Source of the DNA: Phycisphaeraceae bacterium
Lineage (GTDB): Bacteria > Planctomycetota > Phycisphaerae > Phycisphaerales > Phycisphaeraceae
Assembly: GCA_002686995.1 (NCBI GenBank)
Contig: NYZC01000069.1
Location: 1 to 37,325 of the forward strand
Direction of reading: 5' to 3'
DNA length: 37,325 nt
Shown here piece by piece: positions 6,912-15,862 of the stretch; position 1 is the first letter of the stretch; the number at the start of each line of letters is the position of its first letter. The position numbers and the translations under genes are program-made. The notes beneath the pieces were generated by a model that saw nothing but the letters and a program-made list of their open reading frames with translations, did no database searches and had not been told where the DNA came from.

Positions 6912-9502
6912 AGCGATCTGGCGCGTCGCCATGGCTGGCGACCCTGGCGCTGCTCGCGGCGGCCGCGACCGCACACGCGATCCAGCCGGCGCATTGGGTC
7001 CATACGACGGAGGCGGACTTCGCTTCGGGGGAGTTCGAGCACGTCGTCGTCACGAACCTGGGTGACCTCAAGCTCGCCGCGGGCACCACGGTGCTCGGCG
7101 CGCTGCCGGAGCCCGCCTCGATCGTCTATGACCTCGTGGTGATGGGCAACGACGTGCTCATCGCGGCGGGGCCCGAGGCCAAGCTGCTCGTGCGCGACAG
7201 CGACGGGGAGAAGGTCGACGAGCTGCTCGCGCTCGAGAACGAGCAGATCTTCGCGCTGGACGTGTACGGTGACGCCCTGCTCGTGGGCGTCAGCGGCAAC
7301 CCGAGCCGACTCGCGCTCTACACGCGAGACAACGAAGAAGAAGGCGACGGCAAGGCGCTCGAGACGCTGATCGAGCTTCCCGGTGTGCGCTACGTCTGGG
7401 ACATGCTGGTCGTGGATGGCGTCATTTATGTCGCGTCCGGGACCGACGGTCAGCTTCTTCGAGTCGATCCGAAGGCGGAGGCCGGGGAAGCTGGGGAGGC
7501 AGACGGCGCGGAGAATGCGGACGATCCGCGCATCCAGGTGCTGCTCGATGCCAACCAGGCCAACCTGCTCTGCCTCGGCCGCGACGGCAAGGGGCGCATC
7601 TACGCGGGCAGCGATACCGAGGGGCTGATCTATCGCATCGTGGAGAACGACGGGGAGCCCGAGGTCTTCGTCCTGTACGACGCCGCCGAGCCGGAGGTGG
7701 GCGCATTGCTCGTGCAGGAGGACGGCACGGTGTACGCCGGCATGGCCGACGCCAACCAGGCCCGACCGGGTCGACTGGCCGCGGCGAAGAAGACGGAGAC
7801 CGGACGACCGGAGATCAAGAAGGAGAAGCCCCGCGTCCCCGACCAGCCGAAGGCCAAACCTTCGGACGACGCGGCCGCGCCCGCCGAAGGGGACGAGAAG
7901 AACCCGGCATCCGACGGACCGCCCCTCGAGCCCACTGAACCCGCGAACGCGGAAGGCGGCGCGTCGAAGCCGCAGACGATGCCGGCCGGCAGTCCGAATC
8001 CCGCGACACCAGACGATGCGGCAGGCGGCCAAGGCGATGCCGAGGCCAAGCGCAAGCCGACGACCGAGCAGTTTCAGCAGCTTCGCGAGATCATCAGCAA
8101 CCGCCTGATGAAGGCGCGGGTCACCGGCCGCATGCAGTCCCGCCCTGGAAGCATGCCGGCCCGGCGCCCGTCCGCCCCCTCGCCGAAAGGCACGCGGTCG
8201 GCCAAGCGTGGCGGCGCGCGGAAGCCCGGCAACGCGATCTACTGCATCAGCCCCGACGCGTTCGTCAAGGAGATCTTCCGTGAATCGGTGATGATCCTGC
8301 GCATCATCGAGCACCGGGAGAAGCTGCTCGTCGCGACCGGCAACGAGGGGCAGATCTACCAGGTGGATCCGGACGCCGAGGAAACCACGATCCTCACCGA
8401 ACTGGAGCCGCGCCAGGTTCCGGCGATGCAGATCTCCGGCGATCACGTCCTGATCGGCACCGCCAACCCGGCCACGCTCGTTCGGCTCGACCGCGGCTTC
8501 AGCCGCGAGGGCACGTTCACCAGCGACGTGCTCGACGCCTCGCAGGTCAGCAAGTGGGGCAAGCTTCTCCAGACCTGCGAGATCAGCGACGGCACTTCGA
8601 TCGGGCTGCAGACGCGGTCGGGCAATGTCGCCGACCCCGAGCAGGCGGCCTGGTCCGAGTGGTCGCCGCAGAAGCTGCTGAAGCACGATCCCGACGCCAG
8701 GCCGCTGGTGCCGATCGAACTGGAGATCCAGGCGCCGACGGCGCGCTTCCTGCAGTACCGGCTGACGATGCTGGGCGACGGGAGCAAGACGCCTTCCGTC
8801 GATCGCATCGCCATCGCGTACGTCGTCCCCAACCTCAAGCCCCAGATCGCGTCGCTCCAGATCAAGGCCCCGGGCGGCGCGGCCGGCAGCGCGACGCCAC
8901 CACGACCTCGTGCCGGCGCGGCAAAGCCCGGCGCGGCGGAGCCCAGGCACCAATCCAAGCTCAACATCGTGTGGAAGGCCAGCGACCCCAACAAGGACCG
9001 CCTGATCTACGCGCTGCACTACAGCCCGGCCGGGGTGGACCGCAAGCTTCTGATCGCGGAGGACCTGTCGACGGCCACGCACACCTGGATGACCCAGAGG
9101 GTGCCTGACGGCTGGTACGTGCTCTACCTGACTGCGTCCGACCGTCTCGACAACATCAGCGAGGACGCCGCCACCGCCACCCGGCGCAGCGACCCCGTGC
9201 TGGTCGACAACGCGCCGCCCCGGCTCGAGAAATACCAGTCGGAGCTGCCCGAAAAGGGCACGGTGTCCCTGACCTTCGAGGCGGTCGACGAGTTGTCGGC
9301 GATCCGGGGCGTCCACTGGTCGATCGACGCGGCGGACGACTGGAAACCCGTCCTGCCGGACGACCGGATCTTCGATTCGACAGCGGAACGCCTGACCGTT
9401 AGAATCACGGATCTCGATCCGGGGCCCCACGTGCTGACGCTGCGGCTGACCGACGCCGTGAACAACGCCCGGTACGAGGCGAAAATCGTCGAAATCGAGT
9501 AG
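6908..9502 (+). CDS. Secreted propeller-like protein coupled to the S55-type protein
   Basis: An 864-residue exported protein of unknown function. Residues 1-24 form a signal peptide (MKRSGASPWLATLALLAAAA, probable cleavage after AHA). The first about 280 residues carry irregular blade-like repeats such as VYDLVVMGNDVLIAAG, RYVWDMLVVDGVIYVASG and LLCLGRDGKGRIYAGS, as in beta-propellers. About residues 287-440 are low-complexity, rich in Pro, Ala, Lys and Glu, and probably disordered. More blades follow (LLVATGNEGQIYQVD, ISGDHVLIGTANPATL). The last third has Ig/fibronectin-like features, including TATHTWMTQRVPDGWYVLYL and SDPVLVDNAPP. The start ATG 6908 overlaps the upstream TGA as ATGA, indicating translational coupling. 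A partner or substrate-recruiting role for the S55-type protein is inference from this coupling. Confidence 0.75.
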   Translation: MKRSGASPWLATLALLAAAATAHAIQPAHWVHTTEADFASGEFEHVVVTNLGDLKLAAGTTVLGALPEPASIVYDLVVMGNDVLIAAGPEAKLLVRDSDGEKVDELLALENEQIFALDVYGDALLVGVSGNPSRLALYTRDNEEEGDGKALETLIELPGVRYVWDMLVVDGVIYVASGTDGQLLRVDPKAEAGEAGEADGAENADDPRIQVLLDANQANLLCLGRDGKGRIYAGSDTEGLIYRIVENDGEPEVFVLYDAAEPEVGALLVQEDGTVYAGMADANQARPGRLAAAKKTETGRPEIKKEKPRVPDQPKAKPSDDAAAPAEGDEKNPASDGPPLEPTEPANAEGGASKPQTMPAGSPNPATPDDAAGGQGDAEAKRKPTTEQFQQLREIISNRLMKARVTGRMQSRPGSMPARRPSAPSPKGTRSAKRGGARKPGNAIYCISPDAFVKEIFRESVMILRIIEHREKLLVATGNEGQIYQVDPDAEETTILTELEPRQVPAMQISGDHVLIGTANPATLVRLDRGFSREGTFTSDVLDASQVSKWGKLLQTCEISDGTSIGLQTRSGNVADPEQAAWSEWSPQKLLKHDPDARPLVPIELEIQAPTARFLQYRLTMLGDGSKTPSVDRIAIAYVVPNLKPQIASLQIKAPGGAAGSATPPRPRAGAAKPGAAEPRHQSKLNIVWKASDPNKDRLIYALHYSPAGVDRKLLIAEDLSTATHTWMTQRVPDGWYVLYLTASDRLDNISEDAATATRRSDPVLVDNAPPRLEKYQSELPEKGTVSLTFEAVDELSAIRGVHWSIDAADDWKPVLPDDRIFDSTAERLTVRITDLDPGPHVLTLRLTDAVNNARYEAKIVEIE

Positions 9503-9545
9503 CCTGCCGCGGCGCGCCGCAGCGGGCACGACAAGGAAACCCGCG

Positions 9546-9692
9546 ATGTCGACCCACTACCCCAAGCGACGCAGCCTGATCAAGCGGGCCCGCAAGTTCG
9601 GCTTCCGCGCCCGGATGCGGACGAAGAACGGTCGGAAGATGGTCAACCGGAAGCGCCGATTGGGCCGCGACGTCAACGTCCGCTCCTACTGA
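9546..9692 (+). CDS. rpmH: Ribosomal protein L34
   Basis: A 48-codon gene starting ATG 9546 with AAGGA about 8 nt upstream. The protein begins MSTHYPKRRSLIKRARK and contains GFRARMRTKNGRKMVNRKRR, the defining core of large-subunit protein L34 (GFRARMxTKNGRKVxxRRR). It is very basic and ends DVNVRSY, slightly longer than the usual 44-46 residues. In most bacteria rpmH lies next to rnpA and yidC near the origin. Here no rnpA-like frame follows; the next gene, 39 nt on, is enolase. It follows the propeller gene after 43 nt, a gap that holds the 12-nt palindrome GCGGCGCGCCGC. Confidence 0.93.
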   Translation: MSTHYPKRRSLIKRARKFGFRARMRTKNGRKMVNRKRRLGRDVNVRSY

Positions 9693-11056
<1,364 letters not shown>

Positions 11057-11071
<15 letters not shown>

Positions 11072-11803
11072 TTCCCTCGCCTTCACGGCGCCGAACGCGG
11101 CAAAGCACGAGTTCTTGTGCACGATCTCAACGCCGCCAAACCCCACCTCGCGCAGCAAATCAAGCTGCCAGGTCACCGGGCGAGGCGAGTCTTCCCGGTC
11201 GATGTAGGCGAACACCTCGTCGCGGTATGCACCGCCGCCGACCGATTCGAGGTAGTCGCCGTAGCGCGCCCACATCATGTCGTGAACGGCCCCGGTCTCG
11301 TGGGCGACCAGGTCCGTGATCCAGACGCTTCCGCCCGGGGCCGTCAGAACGTGAAGTTTCGCGAACGCGCTGCGCCAGTCGGCATCATCGCGAAGATGGT
11401 GAAGCACCGCCGCCGCCAGGATGACGTCGTAACGTCCTTCCGGCAGATCGACGTCGCGAAAGTCGCCGGCGATGCAGCGGACGGACCCGCCGTTGACCGC
11501 GGCGACGCGATCGCGCGCACGGTCGAGCATCGGGATGCTGAGATCCACCAGGTCGGCGGCAAAGTCGGCACCGCATTCCTGCCTCAGTCGAATGGTGTTG
11601 TTGCCCGCCCCGCAGCCGATATCGAGCACGTGATCGATCCGGGGCGTCGCGGCGATCGCCGCCCTGGTGATCAGCTCCATTGCCAGCGGGGCGTCGATCG
11701 TGGCGACCTGCCCCGTCTCGAGCGTCGAGAATCGCTCGACGTCACGATCGAACCGTGCCCGAATCTCGTCAATAGTCGACTTGCGATTCAGAGGGGTCGG
11801 CAT
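11057..11803 (-). CDS. Class I SAM-dependent methyltransferase
   Basis: A 248-residue Rossmann-fold methyltransferase, probably cytoplasmic. Motif I is VLDIGCGAGNNT (about 59-70), an acidic residue follows in LVDLSIPMLDRAR, and the motif around YDVILAAAVLHHL is typical. The N-terminus (RFDRDVERFSTLETGQ) and the tail (KNSCFAAFGAVK) are loosely reminiscent of CmoA-like carboxy-SAM enzymes, but I cannot assign a substrate. It ends SSY where the reading frame enters the 11027-11071 palindrome (AGC TAT TAG). Upstream (11836-11939) lies another large palindrome separating it from the lipoprotein gene. Confidence 0.8.
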
Positions 11804-11835
11804 GGAAGGTGGCGAGCGCCGGTTCGGGCGCGAAG

Positions 11836-11939
11836 ATTGATTGTTGATTGTCGATTATCTGTTCCCTGTTATTTCGGAGACGATACGAATGGCGTGTCCG
11901 AAATAACTGGCAACAGATAATCGATCATCAATAATCAAT
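11836..11939. repeat. Long AT-rich imperfect palindrome with 43-nt arms
   Basis: Left arm 11836-11878 and right arm 11897-11939 match at 38 of 43 positions by my count, around an 18-nt loop; two of the mismatches would be G-U pairs in RNA. Shared words are TCGATTATCTGTT and GTTATTTCGGA. The stop TGA of the lipoprotein gene lies in the right arm at 11937-11935. The sequence is strikingly AT-rich in a GC-rich setting. It could form a transcription-terminating or mRNA-stabilising hairpin, or be a mobile palindromic unit. Confidence 0.85.
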
Positions 11940-13227
11940 TTGCTCCCTCTGCCCGCAGGGGCCGCGTCATCTCGACGATCTGGTCCGGCTGCGGCTCCGG
12001 CGCGACCTCGTACTTCTTGGAAAGATTCCGCCCGGGTCGATACTCGTGCAGATCCGGGAAATCCCGGCGGGCGAGGACGATCGAGACGTCGTTGCCGAAC
12101 TTGCTCTTGTCGCCGACGGGATGCCTGAAGTCGCCGGAGAGCACCAGCTTCTCGCCTTCCCAGTCGATGCGCAGCGAGATGACCATGCCGCCGGCGGGAA
12201 GGTGGTTGATGTTCTGCTTCTGGAAGACGAACTTCTCCACCTTCAGGATCACGTGGTCGTCACGAACCCGGTAGGTTCCGTACTTCATGCCCGGCGCGTA
12301 TCCGCGGCCGGCTCCGCCGCCGCGACCGGTGGTGTGGACGAACCGCCCGTTCGAGTCGAACTGGAAGTGAACCTCGTAGTGGTGCCCGCTGTCGTGCTCG
12401 GGCGTCGCGCCGAACCACTTGCCGGCGATCTTCTGCGCGAGCGCGGTCGCCGTTGTCGGTTTCATCTCGACCGGATCCCCGACCGTGGCCTCGACAGGCT
12501 GCGCGACGGCGACGGGCTCGGGCTGCCCGTCCGCGGGCGCCGGCTCCGGCGCGGCACCGGGGTCGATCGAATCGGGCTCGCCTGAGTCGATCGGCGGCGC
12601 ATCATCGTCTACGAAATCGTGAGCGAACCGGTCGACGTCCTGCACCATGCTGGCGCGGATGCCGTCCTCCACGATCGGCACTTCGAGCACCTTGTTGAAT
12701 TCCCAGAGGTTGACGTCGATCGGCGCCACCTTCGCGTCGATGTTGACCAGCGCCGCCTCGCCCTTGAGCTCCAGGAGCGTCACGGTGCCCGTCGTGCGAC
12801 TCGGGCGGATGAAAAAACCGTTGCCGTCATCGCGGTCGTAGCCGGCCAGGAACGCTTCCTCGAGCTTCAGGAGGTTGATGCGCGATCCGAGCGGGGCCCC
12901 GGCGGGAATCGTGAGCCATACGCGCTCCTTCATGACCTCCCGGCGCTGGCTCGGTCCCTCCCTGGCCGCGACGGTGGTGATCCGGGTGATGACGAGCAAC
13001 CGGTCCTCGGCCCGTCGAAACCCGTGGCGCCCCATCGGGTCCGGGCTCGTGTCCTGCCGGGCCAGCCGGGCCATGGGCACCAGCTCGACCTCGATCTGAT
13101 CCTGCCGCGTGGATTTCGGGACGTTGGGCAGACTCGACGGCCTCCACTCGAAACAACCACCGGCGCCCAGCACGGCGAACAGACCCAGCCCGAGCATCAG
13201 GTGGCCGGAAGCTCTCTTCGTCTTCAT
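11935..13227 (-). CDS. Putative lipoprotein with a C-terminal lipocalin-like region
   Basis: A 430-residue protein of unknown function. Start ATG 13227 is chosen because a signal sequence follows at once: MKTKRASGHLMLGLGLFAVL, then GAGGC, with Cys25 as the probable lipidation site (an imperfect lipobox). The open frame continues upstream to 13272 without signal-like sequence. Residues about 30-200 form a beta-rich region with VWLTIPAGAPLGSRINLLKLEEAF. A Pro/Glu/Ala-rich linker spans about 205-265. The C-terminal part has KIAGKWFGATPE, YEVHFQFDSNGRFV and YGTYRVRDDHVILKVEKFVF, the pattern of small lipocalin-like beta-barrels. It ends GAN where the frame runs into the 11836-11939 palindrome. Envelope location is inferred. 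Confidence 0.65.
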   Translation of the reverse strand: MKTKRASGHLMLGLGLFAVLGAGGCFEWRPSSLPNVPKSTRQDQIEVELVPMARLARQDTSPDPMGRHGFRRAEDRLLVITRITTVAAREGPSQRREVMKERVWLTIPAGAPLGSRINLLKLEEAFLAGYDRDDGNGFFIRPSRTTGTVTLLELKGEAALVNIDAKVAPIDVNLWEFNKVLEVPIVEDGIRASMVQDVDRFAHDFVDDDAPPIDSGEPDSIDPGAAPEPAPADGQPEPVAVAQPVEATVGDPVEMKPTTATALAQKIAGKWFGATPEHDSGHHYEVHFQFDSNGRFVHTTGRGGGAGRGYAPGMKYGTYRVRDDHVILKVEKFVFQKQNINHLPAGGMVISLRIDWEGEKLVLSGDFRHPVGDKSKFGNDVSIVLARRDFPDLHEYRPGRNLSKKYEVAPEPQPDQIVEMTRPLRAEGAN

Positions 13228-13414
13228 TCTCACGGTTCCGATAGGCTTGCGGGACGGGCGGATCGAGGCCATTGCCCCACGGGCGGGCCGCCGCGATCAT
13301 TCGACTACGGGCATGATCGGTTCGATCCTCCGCGAACGTTATATTACCGCCTCCGCCCCACCGGCGGTTCGCGCCGATTCAACAGTCCACCGGGAAAAAG
13401 TCCGAGGGCTGGGT

Positions 13415-13462
13415 TACGGGCACGGGCAGGTGATACGGGCGCGGGTACGGGGACGGGTACGG
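13415..13462. repeat. Short tandem repeat, TACGGGNNCGGG units
   Basis: About three and a half copies of a 12-nt unit: 13415-13426, then after a 7-nt interruption 13434-13445, 13446-13457 and a partial copy to 13462. It lies in the 286-bp divergent gap between the lipoprotein gene and the helical-repeat gene, about 50 nt before the ATG of the latter. Copy-number change could alter promoter spacing. Confidence 0.7.
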
Positions 13463-13513
13463 AATCACAGGCCGTTCTGGAACGGTTCAGGGAACGACCG
13501 ATATCCTTTGATC

Positions 13514-15232
13514 ATGGGCCGTCGGCTCCGTCTTCGATGGGCACCGCTGCTGGCCAGCCTCCTGGCCTGCGGTGTCCTGGCGGTGCCGCTGTCCCATGTC
13601 GTCCAGCCGCACCTGCGCCGATGGTATTGGCTCCGCCAACTCGACAGCGCCGATGCCATCGCGCACCGCAGCGGCATCGAGTTCGTCGCCCGGACGGCCC
13701 ACGAGGACCCGCGGGTCGTGCGCGCCGTGATCGGCCGGATGCGCCAGGCCAACGACGAGCGGTTTCGCTCGCTGCAGGGCGGGCTTGACCGTGCCGGTCA
13801 ATGGCGCTGCCCGCCGCTCCCCGCGGACGTCTACCTTCGCTGGCTCGCATCGGCCGCCTCCGATCCGGATCGTGAGGGTCGACTCCTGGCCGCACAGCGC
13901 CTGGGAGAGCTCGGACATCTCTCCGGCGCGCCGGAGATTGCCAGGCGCCTGGCGCATCTTGCTGCCGACGACGATCCGGATGTGCGTTACAACGCGCTCA
14001 TCGCGGCTGCGCGACTCGCTGTGGCAGTGCCGGCATCAGCGCAGCACCATGTCGACGTGATCCGCGCGGCGACCGCTGACGCCGAAACCGACATCGCCCG
14101 CCACGCATGGCTGCTGCTCGGCCTGGTCTCGCCGCCCGGGATTCCCCCCCCGTCGATTCCGGCTTTGACCGCCGAGCGGCGCATCGATGCCGCGCTCTGG
14201 TGCGCAGCGCGGTTGAACGCACAGGATCGCGTGATCGGCGTCATGCTCGATCGCAATGCACCTCCCGGCGTGCGAGGGATGGCGGCGTATTCGCTTCATG
14301 GCGTGCCCGGGGCGCACTGGCAGACGGTCATCGACGAGCTTTCGAATCGCGACGAGACGAACGCGGTGCTCCTGCAGCGCGTCGTCCTCAGCGCGCCCGG
14401 CTCGTCCGCGTGGCCGCTCGAGCTCGGCCCATCGGACGGATCGAGCTCGGAAAGCTGGAGGCCGGCCGCAGCGCATCGGTGCGCCGCATGGCTCGTCGGC
14501 CATCCGGACCACCGCTGGTGGATCGACGCCAGTCCGCTCGTTCGCCTGGCAGTATGGGAAGGTCTCGCGCCGGGTACGGCGCGGCTGGATCTCGACGCGA
14601 CGACGCCTGACCTGCACCGCCTCGCGGGCTATCGTGCCGTCGCCAAAGCGCCGACCGACATCCTCATGCCGCTGTTTCACCGGGCGCGATCGGAGCTGCG
14701 CGACCAGGCTTGCATTGCGGCGGCGCATCGCCTGGACGCCCAGGGGCGCGCGGCGCTCATCGATCGGCTGATCGGCGCGTTCGACGACGACGCGAAGATG
14801 TCCGGAGCGATCCTCGCCGGCCTGTGCGGCCGCTCCATGGACGTGCTCGAGCGCCGGGTGGAGATCGAAGACGCATGGGCGGTCCGCCAGGTGCAGCGCC
14901 TCGGTCTCTGGATGGGCGGGCGCCTCGAAATGCATCCGGACCAGGTGCGTGCCCTGCTGGCACAGGAGCGGATTCCCGCGAGCACAGTGCTGCTCGCGCT
15001 GCTCCACCGCGACCCGAACGCCGGGCTGACCTGGCTGCTCAACCCCGAAGGCGAGCCGCCGGTCGACCTGGTCGAACTGCTGGTGCGCTATCGATGGTGG
15101 TACGTGCTGGAATCGTTCCTCCCGGAAGATGCGCCGCCGCTGTGGCTCTGGGCCGACGCCAACCTGCAGCATCTGCAGCTCGACGTGCTGCGCAACTGGC
15201 ACCTACTGGCTCTGAAAACGCCTCGTCAATGA
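13514..15232 (+). CDS. Membrane-anchored helical-repeat (HEAT-like) protein
   Basis: A 572-residue protein of unknown function. Start ATG 13514 gives a basic N-terminus (MGRRLRLRW) and one hydrophobic segment (about residues 9-28), so it is probably anchored with its body outside the cytoplasm. The rest is helical and rich in Ala, Arg and Leu. Segments such as GRLLAAQRLGELGHLSGAPE and DDDPDVRYNALIAAARLA have the spacing of HEAT/PBS-lyase repeats, which usually mediate protein-protein contacts. No Shine-Dalgarno sequence is seen; TATCCT ends 6 nt before the ATG but has no good -35 partner. The open frame extends far upstream without a plausible start. It converges on the ACT-domain gene with a 62-nt gap. 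Confidence 0.65.
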   Translation: MGRRLRLRWAPLLASLLACGVLAVPLSHVVQPHLRRWYWLRQLDSADAIAHRSGIEFVARTAHEDPRVVRAVIGRMRQANDERFRSLQGGLDRAGQWRCPPLPADVYLRWLASAASDPDREGRLLAAQRLGELGHLSGAPEIARRLAHLAADDDPDVRYNALIAAARLAVAVPASAQHHVDVIRAATADAETDIARHAWLLLGLVSPPGIPPPSIPALTAERRIDAALWCAARLNAQDRVIGVMLDRNAPPGVRGMAAYSLHGVPGAHWQTVIDELSNRDETNAVLLQRVVLSAPGSSAWPLELGPSDGSSSESWRPAAAHRCAAWLVGHPDHRWWIDASPLVRLAVWEGLAPGTARLDLDATTPDLHRLAGYRAVAKAPTDILMPLFHRARSELRDQACIAAAHRLDAQGRAALIDRLIGAFDDDAKMSGAILAGLCGRSMDVLERRVEIEDAWAVRQVQRLGLWMGGRLEMHPDQVRALLAQERIPASTVLLALLHRDPNAGLTWLLNPEGEPPVDLVELLVRYRWWYVLESFLPEDAPPLWLWADANLQHLQLDVLRNWHLLALKTPRQ

Positions 15233-15294
15233 AGTCGCCGGACCTCTCATGGCGCGAACGCTCGATAACGTCGCTCCCACGTGGCCTTGCCGGG

Positions 15295-15771
15295 TTACGG
15301 ATCCAGCAGCTCACCCTCGCCGAGCACCCGAAACTGCTTGCGACGAAGGACCTCGGACGCCAGCGCCTGGTCTTCGACATGCACGGCGATTGCGGCCGCA
15401 CCGTAGGGACGGGTCATCAGGGGGTATGCGTAGTGAATGCTCAGCTCCGCCGCGAGCAGGCATCGGCACAGGTCCGCGAGCCCCTGGCTGCGCGACAGCG
15501 AAACGATGATGACGTCGGATTCGCTGAACGCGATGCGCCGCTCGGCCAGGAGCCTGCGGGTCGCGCCCGCGTCGGTGGTCACGAGCCGGATGACCGCATG
15601 GTCGGTCGCGTCGATGACGTTCAGCGCGACGACCGGAAGTTCGTTGCGATCGAAGAGGCTGATGAGCTCCAGCAGCTTGCCGACCCGGTTGTCGAGGAAC
15701 ACGCTGAACTGCGCGCTCAACGGCTCCTGGTAGCGGCGCTCGGTCTGATCGCGAACGGACGTGGCCCCCAT
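15295..15771 (-). CDS. Tandem ACT-domain protein
   Basis: A 158-residue cytoplasmic protein that looks like two ACT modules: AQFSVFLDNRVGKLLELISLF with DHAVIRLVTTD (about 18-75), and SESDVIIVSLSRSQGLADLC with YGAAAIAVHVED (about 85-145). ACT domains bind amino acids and regulate enzymes. Stand-alone pairs like this often act as regulators, but the ligand is unknown. The start ATG 15771 is chosen because a promoter-like TTGCCC-17-TAACAT ends 7 nt upstream, so the longer frame to 15807 would begin inside the -35 box. No Shine-Dalgarno sequence is present, so the mRNA is probably leaderless. Confidence 0.75.
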   Translation of the reverse strand: MGATSVRDQTERRYQEPLSAQFSVFLDNRVGKLLELISLFDRNELPVVALNVIDATDHAVIRLVTTDAGATRRLLAERRIAFSESDVIIVSLSRSQGLADLCRCLLAAELSIHYAYPLMTRPYGAAAIAVHVEDQALASEVLRRKQFRVLGEGELLDP

Positions 15772-15778
15772 GGAGGGG

Positions 15779-15807
15779 ATGTTACAGACGGGCAGCGAAT
15801 CGGGCAA
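15779..15807 (-). promoter_or_regulatory. Probable promoter giving a leaderless mRNA for the ACT-domain gene
   Basis: Minus-strand TTGCCC (15807-15802), a 17-nt spacer and TAACAT (15784-15779). The -10 ends 7 nt before ATG 15771. It lies immediately downstream of the 15812-15862 palindrome, an arrangement suggesting end of one transcript and start of the next. Confidence 0.5.
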
Positions 15808-15811
15808 GGGA

Positions 15812-15862
15812 GTTAGATTGAGCTATTAGTCATTAATGACTAACAGCTTAATTCAATTAACT
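15812..15862. repeat. AT-rich palindrome after the 515-residue gene (copy 2)
   Basis: The core 15821-15848 reads AGCTATTAGTCATT followed by its inverted copy with one mismatch, meeting at the self-complementary TCATTAATGA. Imperfect AT-rich flanks extend it to about 15812-15862. On the minus strand the preceding gene stops with TAG (15863-15861) just before it. If that stop were absent the frame would run on to GAA TTA AGC TGT TAG inside the element, the same register seen in copy 3. Confidence 0.75.

Noticed and set aside
6692..9529. Long minus-strand open frame (about 945 codons) opposite the propeller gene
   Set aside because: The plus-strand frame has a signal peptide and repeat structure, and the antisense product is Arg/Val/Leu-rich with no recognisable motifs.
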